From Anoxynatronum buryatiense (GTDB lineage Bacteria; Bacillota; Clostridia; Peptostreptococcales; Tindalliaceae), in the NCBI RefSeq assembly GCF_900182905.1, contig NZ_FXUF01000015.1:39825-103824 (forward strand): a DNA stretch of 64,000 nucleotides. The letters run 5' to 3'. Position 1 is the first letter of the stretch; every line of letters begins with the position of its first letter. Below, one piece after another: positions 8,773 through 18,222 of the stretch. The notes beneath the pieces were generated by a model. That model did not search any database and had not been told where the DNA came from. It saw nothing but the letters and a program-made list of their open reading frames with translations. A program made the translations under genes and the position numbers.

Positions 8773-11451
8773 TTACACACCGCAACACTTTTTGTATTTT
8801 TTACCGCTGCCGCAGGGGCAGGGATCATTGCGACCGACTTTTTCTTTGTTCACCACGGTACCGCTGCCGGAAACGCTGCCGTCACTGCCAGGAACAGGGT
8901 TCACCTTCACCACTGCTTTTCGCTGCACCACTGCGTCCTTTTGGAGGTGGAAGAGCACTTTCACCGTTTCTTCCTGAATGTTGCGGATCATCTCCTGGAA
9001 CATGTCAAAGCCTTCTTTTTGGTAAGCCCGCACCGGGTCTTCCTGCCCGATGGCCCGTAGCCCGATGCCCTGTTTCAACTGATCCATGGCATCGATGTGA
9101 TCCATCCACTTGGTGTCCACCACCCGGAGCATGAGGATCCGTTCGATTTCACGGAGGCGTTCAGCGCTGATTTCCTGTTCCTTCACCTCATAATGAGCCA
9201 GGCAATGCTGCAGAATTTCCTCCCGCAGCCCATGCTTTGTGAGTGATTCCACATCAGACGCATCATAGAAAGTTTCCAGGCTGAACTGGGCCTGGAGATG
9301 CCGGTTCAGGTCTTCCAGTTCCCATTCTTCGGGATATTCGCTGTTGGCGGTATATAGTTCCAGGGCGCTGTCGATGATGGTTTCCACCATGGCCAGGATT
9401 TGATCCCGCATGTCTTCCCCATCCAGCACCTTGCGGCGTTCGTTGTAAATGACTTCCCGCTGTTTGTTCATCACGTCATCATACTGGAGGACATGCTTGC
9501 GGATGCCAAAGTTGCGCCCCTCCACTTTTTTCTGTGCATTTTCAATGGATCTGGACAACATGCCATGTTCAATGGCCATGTCGTCTTCCAGTCCCAGTTT
9601 TTCCACCAGTCCCTGCATCCGCTCACCGCCGAAAAGACGCATGAGGTCGTCTTCAAGGGAGATGAAAAAGCGGGAAGAACCCGGGTCTCCCTGCCGGCCG
9701 GCACGACCGCGCAGCTGGTTGTCAATACGCCGGGATTCATGGCGTTCGGTTCCGATGATATGCAGACCGCCGGCGGCAATGACCGCCTGGTGCTCTGTAT
9801 CTGTTTCCTGTTTATACTGCTGATGAAGCCGCTCATATTCCCGGGCAACGGCCTGAATTTCAGGATCGTCTGGAATGGTGAGGGCTGTGACAGCTGCCAG
9901 CACTTCATCGTCAATACCCTTTGCCTTCAGATCCCGCTTTGCCAGAAACTCCGGATTACCTCCCAGCAGAATGTCTGTACCCCGGCCAGCCATATTGGTG
10001 GCAATGGTCACCGCACCCTTGCGGCCTGCCTGGGCCACAATTTCAGCTTCCCGCTCGTGCTGTTTGGCATTAAGAACTTCGTGCTTCACGCCTTTTTTCT
10101 GCAGCATACGGGAAATAAGTTCAGACCGTTCAATGGAAATGGTACCCACCAGCACCGGCTGTCCCGTGGCATGGTGTTCAATGATTTCTTCCACCACCGC
10201 TGCGTATTTTCCCGGTTCATTCTTGTAAATGGCATCGGCATGGTCTTCCCGCACCACCGGTTCATTGGTGGGAATCTCCACCACATCCATCCCGTAAATG
10301 GCCTTGAATTCTTCTTCTTCAGTTTTGGCGGTACCCGTCATACCGGCAATTTTCTGGTACATACGGAAGTAATTCTGGAAAGTGATGGTGGCCAAAGTAC
10401 GGGATTCCCGGCGGACATCCAGACCTTCTTTGGCTTCAATGGCCTGGTGCAGCCCGTCACTGTACCGGCGCCCAAACATGAGGCGGCCGGTGAAGTCATC
10501 CACAATGATCACTTCGCCGTCTTTCACCACATAGTCTTTGTCACGTTTCATCAAATTATTGGCCTTCAGGGCCTGGTTGATGTGGTGGGAAATTTCCATG
10601 TTTTCCGGATCTGACAAATTTTCAAGGGAAAAATGCTTTTCGGCAATTTCCACCCCTTCTTCTGTCAGGGCCACCGAATTTGCTTTTTCATCCACATTGT
10701 AGTGGATTTCGTTCTTAAGCCCCCGCACAAAGTGGTCCACCAGGGCATAGAGCTGAGTGGACTTTTCGCCTTCTCCTGAAATGATGAGGGGGGTGCGGGC
10801 TTCATCAATGAGGATGCTGTCCACCTCATCCACAATGACATAGTTGAGATCCCGCTGCACCATGTTGTCTTTCTGGATTACCATGTTATCTCTCAGGTAG
10901 TCGAACCCAAACTCGTTATTGGTACCGTAGGTGATGTCTGCCTCGTAGATGGCTTTTTTTTCTGCCGGAGACAGACCGTGCACATTGACACCCGTGGTCA
11001 TTCCCAGAAATTCATAAACCTTACCCATCCATTCACAGTCACGGCGGGCCAGATAATCATTCACCGTCACCACGTGAACCCCTTTGTCTGACAGGGCATT
11101 GAGGTATACCGGCAGGGTGGCCATCAGGGTTTTTCCTTCACCGGTTTTCATTTCAGAAATGCGCCCCTGATGAAGCACAATACCGCCATAAAGCTGTACC
11201 GGGTAATGCTTCAGCCCCAGCACCCGCCAGGCGGCTTCACGAACAGTGGCGAAGGCTTCAGGCAAAAGATCGTCCAGGGTCTCTCCCTGGGCCAGCCGCG
11301 CTTTATACTCAATGGTTTTTGCCCTTAGGGTTTCGTTGCTCATGGCTGCAAAGGTGCTGTCAAGGGCTTCAATTTTTTTAACCAGCGGATCCATGCGTTT
11401 TAACTCCCGCTCGCTGTATGATCCGAACACTTTTTCAAATAATGCTTTCAA
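8773..11451 (-). CDS. secA: Preprotein translocase ATPase SecA
   Basis: This 892-residue motor drives secretory proteins through SecYEG. Visible landmarks are Walker A (MKTGEGKTL), the DEAD-type motif ([20 protein letters not shown]), the motif VI region ([20 protein letters not shown]), helical scaffold and wing domains, and the zinc-binding tail [18 protein letters not shown]. The length is normal. Translation starts at TTG (11451) with GAGGTGAAAG upstream. It lies between the DUF5317-like gene and prfB, all on the minus strand, in the conserved hpf-secA-prfB order. Confidence 0.98.
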   Translation of the reverse strand: MKALFEKVFGSYSERELKRMDPLVKKIEALDSTFAAMSNETLRAKTIEYKARLAQGETLDDLLPEAFATVREAAWRVLGLKHYPVQLYGGIVLHQGRISEMKTGEGKTLMATLPVYLNALSDKGVHVVTVNDYLARRDCEWMGKVYEFLGMTTGVNVHGLSPAEKKAIYEADITYGTNNEFGFDYLRDNMVIQKDNMVQRDLNYVIVDEVDSILIDEARTPLIISGEGEKSTQLYALVDHFVRGLKNEIHYNVDEKANSVALTEEGVEIAEKHFSLENLSDPENMEISHHINQALKANNLMKRDKDYVVKDGEVIIVDDFTGRLMFGRRYSDGLHQAIEAKEGLDVRRESRTLATITFQNYFRMYQKIAGMTGTAKTEEEEFKAIYGMDVVEIPTNEPVVREDHADAIYKNEPGKYAAVVEEIIEHHATGQPVLVGTISIERSELISRMLQKKGVKHEVLNAKQHEREAEIVAQAGRKGAVTIATNMAGRGTDILLGGNPEFLAKRDLKAKGIDDEVLAAVTALTIPDDPEIQAVAREYERLHQQYKQETDTEHQAVIAAGGLHIIGTERHESRRIDNQLRGRAGRQGDPGSSRFFISLEDDLMRLFGGERMQGLVEKLGLEDDMAIEHGMLSRSIENAQKKVEGRNFGIRKHVLQYDDVMNKQREVIYNERRKVLDGEDMRDQILAMVETIIDSALELYTANSEYPEEWELEDLNRHLQAQFSLETFYDASDVESLTKHGLREEILQHCLAHYEVKEQEISAERLREIERILMLRVVDTKWMDHIDAMDQLKQGIGLRAIGQEDPVRAYQKEGFDMFQEMIRNIQEETVKVLFHLQKDAVVQRKAVVKVNPVPGSDGSVSGSGTVVNKEKVGRNDPCPCGSGKKYKKCCGV

Positions 11452-11486
11452 TTTCTTTCACCTCGTTTATGAATTGGTGGCGCTTA

Positions 11487-12092
11487 CTATCGCCAGATTT
11501 TTCCCTTGTGGTCAATCCGAATGACCCGGGCTTTTTGATAGTGGCCGTCTCCCATTAGAAGGCTTTGAATCCAGACGAAAAGACCCATCGATATCACCAG
11601 ATCACCAATGGAAAACACCTGGCGAATGGGATAGGCGGCAGGCGGTGTGAGGCGCTTACCCAAAAATGCCAGCCATCCGCCGGGGCCTTCTGTCAGCTGA
11701 TATTGCAACAGCCGTCCTGACTGAATCAATTCTAATCTGTTGGTGAAACCGGCTTTTTCAAGGGCTTCAACCGCAATGGGCACTGTGCCGCCATTGAGAA
11801 AGATCACGGCAAAATTCAGCAGGCTCCCCAGAATCAGCAGCCACACGGCCTTGTTATTCAAATTAAAAAACAATGCAATGAATAGAAGACCATAGCTGAC
11901 GGCATAAAACACCAGCCTGAAGTCCAGAAACAACCGGCTTCCTGCCAGCATCATGAACGACAGGGCAGCCTGAATCAGAAAAGCCAGTACCAGCAGTGCC
12001 GACATGCGAATGTGGGCGCTGCGCAAACTTTTCAGATTGCCGCCGCGGAACAGGCCGATGGCAATGCCCAGCATGAGGGCTTCGATGAACAT
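11487..12092 (-). CDS. DUF5317-like integral membrane protein
   Basis: This 201-residue protein has five or six predicted membrane segments, for example LLVLAFLIQAALSFMMLAG, FYAVSYGLLFIALFF, AVWLLILGSLLNFAVIFL and FSIGDLVISMGLFVWIQSLL. A conserved-looking loop reads NGGTVPIAVEALEKAG. These features match the DUF5317 family of unknown function. It sits between hpf and secA but is separated from hpf by that gene's terminator, so it probably starts its own transcript with secA. AAGGAAGTG precedes the ATG. Confidence 0.65.
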   Translation of the reverse strand: MFIEALMLGIAIGLFRGGNLKSLRSAHIRMSALLVLAFLIQAALSFMMLAGSRLFLDFRLVFYAVSYGLLFIALFFNLNNKAVWLLILGSLLNFAVIFLNGGTVPIAVEALEKAGFTNRLELIQSGRLLQYQLTEGPGGWLAFLGKRLTPPAAYPIRQVFSIGDLVISMGLFVWIQSLLMGDGHYQKARVIRIDHKGKIWR

Positions 12093-12206
12093 TCAATCAC
12101 TTCCTTCGATGTGATTCCAACAATGATTCACTGATATTTACCTTAAACAGATAGACGGATGAATCCCATCTTTGTCTGCGAGTACCATTATATCAGTTAT
12201 TGTCGC

Positions 12207-12245
12207 AGAAAAAAACAATCCCCGCCGGAAAAAGGGCGGGGATTG
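12207..12245 (-). terminator. Rho-independent terminator of hpf
   Basis: Perfect 11-bp GC-rich arms at 12216-12226 and 12235-12245 are followed on the minus strand by a run of seven T. It sits 40 bp past the hpf stop. Confidence 0.9.
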
Positions 12246-12284
12246 TCTGTTTATTCATCATCGGCGACGAAAAACCGCGGGTGC

Positions 12285-12821
12285 TTATTCCACATTGGGT
12301 TCAATCAGCCCGTAGTTGCCGTCACGCCGCTTATAAATCACATTGACTTCATTGGTCTCATCATTGGCAAATACAAAGAAGCTGTGACCCACCAGTTCCA
12401 TTTGAAGAATGGCTTCTTCATGATTCATGGGCTTCACCGGGAATCGTTTGGTCTTGACGATGCGGGCTTCAAAGCTGTCATCAGTCTCATCCATGGGGAT
12501 ATTTTCAAACCTGATGGTTTCATAATGATTGATCCGGTTACGCTCCAGTTTGGTCTTATGCTTTCTCAACTGGGCAGCAAGCTTATCAACCACTTTATCC
12601 ATGGTGTTATACATGTCAATGGTGGCTTCCTCTGCTCGCAGCACTGATCCGCTGATGGGAATGGTTGCCTCCATGATCTGACGTTCCTTTTGCACCGAGA
12701 GGGTGACTTTCGCCTCAGCCTCCTTACTGAAATACTTATCCAGCTTCTCCATTTTAGCCACAATGGTATCTCTCAAAGCATCTGTCACATTAATGTTCTT
12801 TCCGGTAACTGTTACTTTCAT
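12285..12821 (-). CDS. hpf: Ribosome hibernation promoting factor, long form
   Basis: This protein of about 178 residues binds the 30S decoding region. Its C-terminal domain dimerises 70S ribosomes into inactive 100S particles under stress. The N-terminal domain starts MKVTVTGKNINVTDALRD and contains KYFSKEAEAKVTLSVQ. The C-terminal dimerisation domain includes VKTKRFPVKPMNHEEAILQM, ELVGHSFFVFANDETNEVNV and IYKRRDGNYGLIEPN. The ATG at 12821 is preferred over the adjacent GTG; AAAGGGGCTGGAG lies upstream. Upstream on the same strand is the DnaA-box-rich intergenic region. Confidence 0.95.
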   Translation of the reverse strand: MKVTVTGKNINVTDALRDTIVAKMEKLDKYFSKEAEAKVTLSVQKERQIMEATIPISGSVLRAEEATIDMYNTMDKVVDKLAAQLRKHKTKLERNRINHYETIRFENIPMDETDDSFEARIVKTKRFPVKPMNHEEAILQMELVGHSFFVFANDETNEVNVIYKRRDGNYGLIEPNVE

Positions 12822-13082
12822 CACTCCAGCCCCTTTCCCTATTTATTTCTCATGCCGGCTGTCATCTCTCAAGTGTCCGGCGATGCCGGTAACTGACACA
12901 TCCGCCCCAGCTGCGAGGTCGGAATGGTGTTAATTGATGGGGAGGATGGTATGTTTCTATATACCCGATTCCTCAGGGGCAAAACAACCGGAAATTAACA
13001 GTTCAAAATAAGTTGGATGACCTACCAATTGCATGGCCGCAGCAGATTTTTTTTCGGGGCGTGTCAGTTTTATCAAAAGGAC

Positions 13083-13238
13083 TGTGGATAAAAAAAGAAA
13101 AGTATGTTCCCTCTTGACATGAAAGGCATTGATTTTACACATTCTTAACAAAGAACGCCCTTTTCTGTGGATAACTCTTGAAATTTGTGGACAAAGTTCA
13201 CCCCACCCTGTGGATAATGTGGGTAAGTCTGTTGATAA
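13083..13238 (+). promoter_or_regulatory. Cluster of DnaA boxes (six, same orientation)
   Basis: Within 156 bp there are three exact TGTGGATAA sequences (13083-13091, 13166-13174, 13209-13217) and three one-mismatch versions: TGTGGACAA (13186-13194), TGTGGGTAA (13218-13226) and TGTTGATAA (13230-13238). All point the same way. TTATCCACA is the DnaA box, and such clusters act as origins, DnaA-titration sites or DnaA-regulated promoters. No dnaA or dnaN is nearby, so a titration or regulatory role is more likely than oriC. The rest of the roughly 520-bp gap (12825-13344) holds no convincing gene. Confidence 0.7.
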
Positions 13239-13344
13239 GTTGAAAACAGCGGATTCTTTTTTCTGCAGGCTGTGTGAAATCATCCCCAAAGTCTCTATGA
13301 GAAAAATGCCATCCGCCGCGGGTCACAAATAAGTTTCCCAGGTC

Positions 13345-14094
13345 CTATAAGTCTTCTTTTTCAATGGGTTCGGAGGGCTTTGCCGGGAAACGTTTTTTGC
13401 CACCTTCCCACTGGGCGCTGATCATTCCCGAAACAGCCATCAGTTCACTGAAAAATTTTTTACCGACATACTTTGCCGGCAGTTTAACGGCAAAATAGGC
13501 TTCTGTGATCATGCCAGGACCTTCATCTTCATCTTCAGATTCCAGCTCTTCCTCTGATACCATACGAATGTCTTTAATGAGAATGCTGTTGTTTCCCATG
13601 ATCTGACCAATATCACCTATCAGGCCTGGACGTTCGTAGAACTGAATGATTAAAACGCGGTATTTCTTCTTAAAGAACTTTTTTTCCAGGACGCCAAGGC
13701 TGCGCAGTGTAAAGAGAACCACCACTGCTGTTACCAAACCACCAAGATAGAAGCCGTTGCCGATGGCCAGCCCAATGCCGCCACACACCCAAAGACTTGC
13801 AGCAGTGGTGAGCCCACTGACTTTATTCTCTGTTCTCAGAATAGTTCCCGCACCCAGAAAACCGATCCCGCTGACCACTTGCGCTGCCAAACGGGCGGGA
13901 TCGCCTCTGTCGGCGGCGGTGAGATGGGTGAAGCCATACATGGAAAGCAGCATGATCAAGGCTGAGCCGACAGTGACCAGCACATGGGTTCTGAGACCTG
14001 CCGGCCGGTTATTGGCTTCCCTTTCCATGCCAATGAAACCTCCGATGACGGCTGACAGCACCAGCCGAAGTATCAACTCGGTTGTGGATATCAA
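13345..14094 (-). CDS. MgtC/SapB family membrane protein
   Basis: This protein of about 249 residues has the MgtC signature: LRLVLSAVIGGFIGMEREAN, RPAGLRTHVLVTVGSALIML, GDPARLAAQVVSGIGFLGAG and TTAASLWVCGGIGLAIGNG. Several membrane helices are followed by a cytoplasmic ACT-like C-terminal domain with an acidic stretch (ELESEDEDEGP). MgtC proteins are linked to magnesium starvation and control of ATP synthase in pathogens; the role here is unknown. The upstream ATG at 14112 overlaps the AAAGGGGG Shine-Dalgarno sequence, so the TTG at 14094 is the probable start. Confidence 0.85.
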   Translation of the reverse strand: MISTTELILRLVLSAVIGGFIGMEREANNRPAGLRTHVLVTVGSALIMLLSMYGFTHLTAADRGDPARLAAQVVSGIGFLGAGTILRTENKVSGLTTAASLWVCGGIGLAIGNGFYLGGLVTAVVVLFTLRSLGVLEKKFFKKKYRVLIIQFYERPGLIGDIGQIMGNNSILIKDIRMVSEEELESEDEDEGPGMITEAYFAVKLPAKYVGKKFFSELMAVSGMISAQWEGGKKRFPAKPSEPIEKEDL

Positions 14095-14112
14095 GATCAG
14101 TCCCCCTTTCAT

Positions 14113-14148
14113 TAAATATGATATAACACATAAATATGATATAACACA
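14113..14148. repeat. Two perfect 18-bp tandem repeats upstream of mgtC-like gene
   Basis: TAAATATGATATAACACA occurs at 14113-14130 and again at 14131-14148 with no gap. On the minus strand each unit contains TATATCAT, which could serve as a -10 element, so the duplication may double the promoter of the MgtC-family gene or form paired regulator sites. Confidence 0.75.
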
Positions 14149-14233
14149 TTCGCCCGGAATGAGTCTCTTTGTTCAAAAAAACGTCTGCAATGGCACTCTG
14201 TTCACTTTTTTGCGCATGCTGTTTCTTTACCTT

Positions 14234-14299
14234 AAAAAAAGCCCGGCAACTGTCAGTTCGAAGAGCCATACCAGTGATGAGGGGTTGACAGCTGCCGGG
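14234..14299 (-). terminator. Terminator of the glpO operon
   Basis: Arms 14242-14255 and 14286-14299 pair over 14 positions with one mismatch. On the minus strand the stem is followed by seven T. The loop is long (30 bases). It lies 17 bp after the DUF1667 stop. Confidence 0.8.
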
Positions 14300-14316
14300 T
14301 CAATTGGGGAAGCGAT

Positions 14317-14691
14317 TTAAGCACTTCTGGTGGCGATCACATCCACACCGGTGTTCAGCAGGTTTTTAATCAATACCTGCCCCTGTTTCACCGGCGCCTC
14401 CACTTCCAGTTGGTTCAACTGTTGCATACACTGATACAGCAATGCTTTTGGAACAGGTTGAGCGGTTTTCACCGGCAGCCGGGTGACGTTTCCATGATTC
14501 AGCTTTACGGTGGTGGTGAGCATCCGGGTGGGATGGGTGATTTCTTCAATGGCGTATTGCTCTCCCCGGGGGCACTGGTTTCCCGTCACCTGGTAGTTTC
14601 CTTCTTTTGTGGTGTGTTCAATATCGAGATGACAGCCCATGGGGCATACGATGCATGTCATGGTACTGTGCTGGTTGTCCGTTTTATTCAT
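14317..14691 (-). CDS. DUF1667 protein of the glycerol-3-phosphate dehydrogenase operon
   Basis: This protein of about 124 residues has a Cys-rich N-terminus (MTCIVCPMGC, then a further Cys in NQCPRGEQYA) that could bind a metal or Fe-S centre. The remainder reads ITHPTRMLTTTVKLN and VKTAQPVPKALL, as in DUF1667. Members are regularly encoded with a GlpA/GlpO-like dehydrogenase and an FAD/NAD oxidoreductase, as here, and are thought to be a third, electron-transfer subunit; direct function is unproven. The ATG at 14691 is favoured because AGGAG lies 8 bases upstream. It is the last gene before a terminator. Confidence 0.85.
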   Translation of the reverse strand: MNKTDNQHSTMTCIVCPMGCHLDIEHTTKEGNYQVTGNQCPRGEQYAIEEITHPTRMLTTTVKLNHGNVTRLPVKTAQPVPKALLYQCMQQLNQLEVEAPVKQGQVLIKNLLNTGVDVIATRSA

Positions 14692-14740
14692 TTCCATGTC
14701 TCCTGTTCTTTTCATGGCTCTTCAAAGTGGAAAATACTGA

Positions 14741-16009
14741 TTATGGGTGGGATTTCAGTGTCAGGGTGATTTCCCGGGAGGTATCCGCTGCCTGGTGGAG
14801 CATGTCGGCAGGAATCTGTATCCATTCCATCTCTCCCGGGGTCATATGCGTCTTCTTCCGACTCATCAAGACTTCTTCGCCGCTCCACACTTGCAGTTCA
14901 CCTTTGGCGCAAGGCTGGGCAACTCTGAAATAAACCTTCAGATCCTGTTCTTCGTGGGGACAGCTTACCTGCTGAGGAACTAAATAGCGAATACCCGGGC
15001 CAGGAGTCATTTGAAGAAGTGTTTTCACCAGCGATTCCCGTTTTTTAAGGTAGGCTGCTGCATAACGGCCTGCCCTGCGGCTCTCTTCTGTCACCCAATC
15101 CACCAGATCGTGGACATGAAGCACATTGCCACAAGCATAAATACCTGGTTCTGAGGTTTCCATGGTTTGATTCACCACCGCACCTCCGGTAATACTGTCC
15201 AGTTCAATGCCTGCCTGCTGAGAAAGCTCATTTTCAGGAATCAGCCCCACAGAAAGTAACAGCGTATCGCAGGAAATGCGCTGCTGTGTCCCCTCAACAG
15301 GCCGCCTTTCTTCGTCCACCTGGGCAATGGTCACGCTCTCAAGACGCTGCTTTCCTTCAATTTGGGTAATGGTGTGGCCCAGCAGCAGGGGAATATGGAA
15401 ATCATCCAGGCACTGGACAATGTTACGGGTCAGTCCGCCGGAATAGGGCATGAGCTCCACCACCGCTTTTACCGAGGCCCCTTCCAGGGTCATGCGCCGG
15501 GCCATAATGAGGCCAATGTCGCCACTCCCCAGAACAACCACTTCACGGCCCACCATGTACCCTTCCATGTTGACAAACCGCTGGGCTGCTCCTGCAGTGA
15601 GAATACCGGCCGGCCGGGTGCCGGGTATCCTGACGGCACCCCGGGTTCTTTCCCGGCAGCCCATGGCCAGAATGACAGCCCCAGCCTGTATCTGAAGAAG
15701 ACCTTCTCGGGTATTGACAGCAGTAATCTGTTTTTCAGGTGTCAGCGACAACACCATGGTATCCAGCATGACATCGATGCTGCGCCCTTTCAGGGCATCG
15801 ATAAAGCGTTCCGCATATTCTGGCCCTGTGAGCTCTTCTTTGAAGATATGCAGCCCAAATCCATTGTGTATGCACTGCTGTAAAATCCCCCCCAGTTCCT
15901 GATCCCGTTCTAAAATGAGAATGGAGGAAATTCCCGCTTCGTTGGCTTCAATGGCCGCTGCCAGACCCGCCGGTCCGCCGCCAATCACCACCAGATCCCA
16001 GTGCTTCAT
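14741..16009 (-). CDS. FAD/NAD(P)-dependent oxidoreductase of the glpO operon
   Basis: This 422-residue pyridine nucleotide-disulphide-type oxidoreductase has an FAD-binding GGGPAGLAAAIEAN near the N-terminus, ILAMGCRERTRGAVRIPG, and a second dinucleotide fold VVVLGSGDIGLIMARRM. A C-terminal FAD motif reads GIYACGNVLHVHDLVDWV. In this conserved trio it probably passes electrons from the GlpO subunit to NAD or another acceptor. The ATG at 16009 overlaps the glpO stop by ATGA, indicating translational coupling; the longer frame upstream would run well inside glpO. Physiological acceptor unknown. Confidence 0.85.
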   Translation of the reverse strand: MKHWDLVVIGGGPAGLAAAIEANEAGISSILILERDQELGGILQQCIHNGFGLHIFKEELTGPEYAERFIDALKGRSIDVMLDTMVLSLTPEKQITAVNTREGLLQIQAGAVILAMGCRERTRGAVRIPGTRPAGILTAGAAQRFVNMEGYMVGREVVVLGSGDIGLIMARRMTLEGASVKAVVELMPYSGGLTRNIVQCLDDFHIPLLLGHTITQIEGKQRLESVTIAQVDEERRPVEGTQQRISCDTLLLSVGLIPENELSQQAGIELDSITGGAVVNQTMETSEPGIYACGNVLHVHDLVDWVTEESRRAGRYAAAYLKKRESLVKTLLQMTPGPGIRYLVPQQVSCPHEEQDLKVYFRVAQPCAKGELQVWSGEEVLMSRKKTHMTPGEMEWIQIPADMLHQAADTSREITLTLKSHP

Positions 16010-17466
16010 CGGCCTTCCTCCTTCCGGCTTTTGGTTTGACCCGAAAGGATCCATGATTCGGGACCGTCTTTCACGACGGCTGTCAGGGGGATCTTTTTCT
16101 CCCGGGCAATGATTTCCATCACCCGGGGACCGCAAAAACCTCCCTGACACCGTCCGCCGCCGGCGCGCACCCGCCGTTTGACACCGTCCAGGCTCACCGC
16201 GCCCACCGGCCGGTGAATAGCATCCACTATTTCACCCTCTGTAATGGTTTCACAGCGACAGATGATTCGCCCATAACTGGGTGCTTGCCGCACTAAATCG
16301 GCTTTCTCTTCAGTGGAGAGTTGATCAAAATGAACCACCGCGCGTCGCTTCGGCTGAAAATCTTCGCGAACCGGTACCGTTCCCCACGACTTTGTTACCA
16401 GTGTTGCCACATATTCTCCAATGGCCGGCGCTGCTGTCAGGCCAGGAGAATCGATGGCTGCCACATTGAAGAAACCGGGAGCCTGGCTGAGTTCTCCAAT
16501 GATAAAGTCATTGGCCGGGGTTTTGGCCCGCAGCCCTGAAAAGCTGGTGATGACCTGATGCCAGGGCAGCTTTACAAACCGATCCCTGGTTCTTTCTTCC
16601 AGCTCTGCCAGACCCTCCCCGGTGGTTTCCACTCCGGTTCTGTCATCCACAAAGGCGGCTGTGGGACCCACCAGCAAGTTGCCATGCACCGTGGGAAGTA
16701 CCACCACATTTTTTCCCTGAGGGGTGGGGCACTGAAAAATCACACGGTTTACATAATTGCCGGCAGCCTTGTCAAAAAGCTGGTATTCTCCCCGGCTGGG
16801 GGTGATGGTGAACGGGGGTGCCGCCACCATGGCACACACGCGATCTGCCTCAACTCCTGCTGCATTGATCACCATGCGGGCGCTCAGTGTTCCCTCTGGA
16901 GTGGTCAGCAAATATCCTTTGTTCAGTTTCTTAATATCCGTAACCGGCCTTTGCAGCAACACATGCACTCCATTTTCCACTGCATTTTCTGCTAACGCAA
17001 TGGCCAGTTCCCAGGGACCTACGATACCGGCGGTGGGAGCATGGAGGGCGCCAACTGCCCGGGGCGATAGATGGGGCTCCCAGGCGAGCAGGGTTTTGCC
17101 GTCAATTATTGTCAGCTGTGGGACACCATTGGCATTTCCCCGCTGATATAACCCCTCCAGTGTTTTCATTTCAGTCTCGTCGTAGGCCACCACCAGGGAT
17201 CCCACCCTTTGAAAGGGTACCTGCAAATCCTGACACAGCGCTTCATACATTCGGTTTCCCATCACATTGAACCGAGCCTTCAGGGAACCGGGGGCAGCGT
17301 CATAGCCTGCGTGCACAATGGCACTGTTTGCTTTGGTGGTGCCATTGGCCACATCATTCTCTTTTTCAATTAATACGGTATTCAGTTGGTAACGGCTTAG
17401 TTCTCTGGCAATGGCTGTCCCGATGATACCGGCGCCAATGATGGCAATATCATACGAATCGTTCAT
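16006..17466 (-). CDS. glpO: Glycerol-3-phosphate dehydrogenase, GlpA/GlpO-like with Fe-S domain
   Basis: This 486-residue flavoenzyme oxidises glycerol 3-phosphate to dihydroxyacetone phosphate. An N-terminal FAD fold (IAIIGAGIIGTAIARELSRY), the DAO-type core (SAIVHAGYDAAPGSLKARF) and IDSPGLTAAPAIGEYVA are clear. The C-terminal domain carries a BFD-like [2Fe-2S] arrangement, CRC then C-x4-C (GGRCQGGFCGP). It starts at ATG 17466 behind GGGAGGAGACCCC. A hairpin with a T-run lies directly upstream of the start and glpP precedes it, so induction by GlpP antitermination is likely. Soluble GlpO oxidase is an alternative, but the Fe-S domain and the two partner genes favour the three-part dehydrogenase. 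Confidence 0.85.
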   Translation of the reverse strand: MNDSYDIAIIGAGIIGTAIARELSRYQLNTVLIEKENDVANGTTKANSAIVHAGYDAAPGSLKARFNVMGNRMYEALCQDLQVPFQRVGSLVVAYDETEMKTLEGLYQRGNANGVPQLTIIDGKTLLAWEPHLSPRAVGALHAPTAGIVGPWELAIALAENAVENGVHVLLQRPVTDIKKLNKGYLLTTPEGTLSARMVINAAGVEADRVCAMVAAPPFTITPSRGEYQLFDKAAGNYVNRVIFQCPTPQGKNVVVLPTVHGNLLVGPTAAFVDDRTGVETTGEGLAELEERTRDRFVKLPWHQVITSFSGLRAKTPANDFIIGELSQAPGFFNVAAIDSPGLTAAPAIGEYVATLVTKSWGTVPVREDFQPKRRAVVHFDQLSTEEKADLVRQAPSYGRIICRCETITEGEIVDAIHRPVGAVSLDGVKRRVRAGGGRCQGGFCGPRVMEIIAREKKIPLTAVVKDGPESWILSGQTKSRKEEGR

Positions 17467-17491
17467 GGGGTCTCCTCCCTGCTGATTTATC

Positions 17492-17546
17492 AAAAAACCA
17501 TGCCCGACAGAGCCGTTGCACTGCAGCGGCTTTATCGGGCATGGTT
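17492..17546 (-). terminator. Leader terminator of glpO, probable GlpP antitermination target
   Basis: Outer arms 17496-17507 and 17535-17546 are perfectly complementary. An inner AGCCG/CGGCT stem (17511-17515 with 17527-17531) continues the structure. On the minus strand the stem ends in six T and is followed closely by the glpO Shine-Dalgarno sequence. A terminator in this leader position, next to glpP, matches the Bacillus glpD arrangement where G3P-bound GlpP prevents termination. Confidence 0.8.
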
Positions 17547-17608
17547 CTCCATTTCTCAACCATCTATATCAAATTATGACTGCTGACCACCCCTGCTGTT
17601 TTGCTGCT

Positions 17609-18175
17609 TTAAAGACTCCAGATGGCTTGATTGCTGGATGAAACACCAATGGCTCCTGCCTTCAGGCTCTCAATCACATCTTCCTTGTCGTTGATCAGTC
17701 CGCCGGCGATCACTGCCGCCTTGGTTTCTGCCCGTACCTGGCGAATCACTTTGGGCATAATGCCTGGCAATACTTCCACTGCGTCAGGACGGTTGGCATG
17801 AATGGATTTAATGCCCGTCTCAAGTGACAGGGAATCCAGTATGAACAGGCGCTGGATGGCAAAAATGTTCATTTCCCTGGCGATTTTGATCAGGTTGCTT
17901 TTGGTGGTAATAATGCCATGGGGCTGTATGCGTTCACCAATGTAGCGCATGGCCATGGCGTCTCTTGAAAAGCCCTCCATCAGGTCCAAATGGATGTAAA
18001 TCTGCATGTCGGCTGCCTTCACCCGTTCCACCATCTCTGCCAGGTTGAAGATATTGCCAGTCAGCATAAAGACCATATCTGCGGGAGAATCAATGGCTTC
18101 GTCAAGGCAGTTCACATCATTTACCGCCGCAATAATGGGATTGTTCTGGATGCGCTGAAAAAAAGTATCTTTCAA
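17609..18175 (-). CDS. glpP: Glycerol uptake operon antiterminator GlpP
   Basis: This 188-residue TIM-barrel-like protein matches GlpP throughout: RIQNNPIIAAVNDVNCLDEA, MVFMLTGNIFNLAEMV, IYIHLDLMEGFSRDAMAM, HGIITTKSNLIKIAREMN, VEVLPGIMPKVIRQV and VIAGGLINDKEDVIESLKAG. GlpP binds G3P and then glycerol-gene leader RNA, preventing early termination. It starts at TTG (18175) behind AGGAGGGG. A terminator-like hairpin just downstream separates it from glpO. Confidence 0.95.
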   Translation of the reverse strand: MKDTFFQRIQNNPIIAAVNDVNCLDEAIDSPADMVFMLTGNIFNLAEMVERVKAADMQIYIHLDLMEGFSRDAMAMRYIGERIQPHGIITTKSNLIKIAREMNIFAIQRLFILDSLSLETGIKSIHANRPDAVEVLPGIMPKVIRQVRAETKAAVIAGGLINDKEDVIESLKAGAIGVSSSNQAIWSL

Positions 18176-18222
18176 TCTTTCCCCTCCTGAGTTAAATCTT
18201 CCATTTCAAGACTTACAGGCCC

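Noticed and set aside
9400..10614. 404-codon plus-strand frame inside secA
   Set aside because: It is antisense to highly conserved secA motifs and His/Phe-rich in the way of reversed coding sequence.
13083..13238. Chromosomal replication origin
   Set aside because: DnaA boxes are clustered, but dnaA, dnaN and other origin genes are absent and no clear AT-rich unwinding element was seen; kept as a DnaA-box cluster only.
12957..13289. 110-codon reading frame on the minus strand across the DnaA-box cluster
   Set aside because: It has no recognisable domain and no good ribosome site, and it covers the repeated TGTGGATAA elements; more likely chance.
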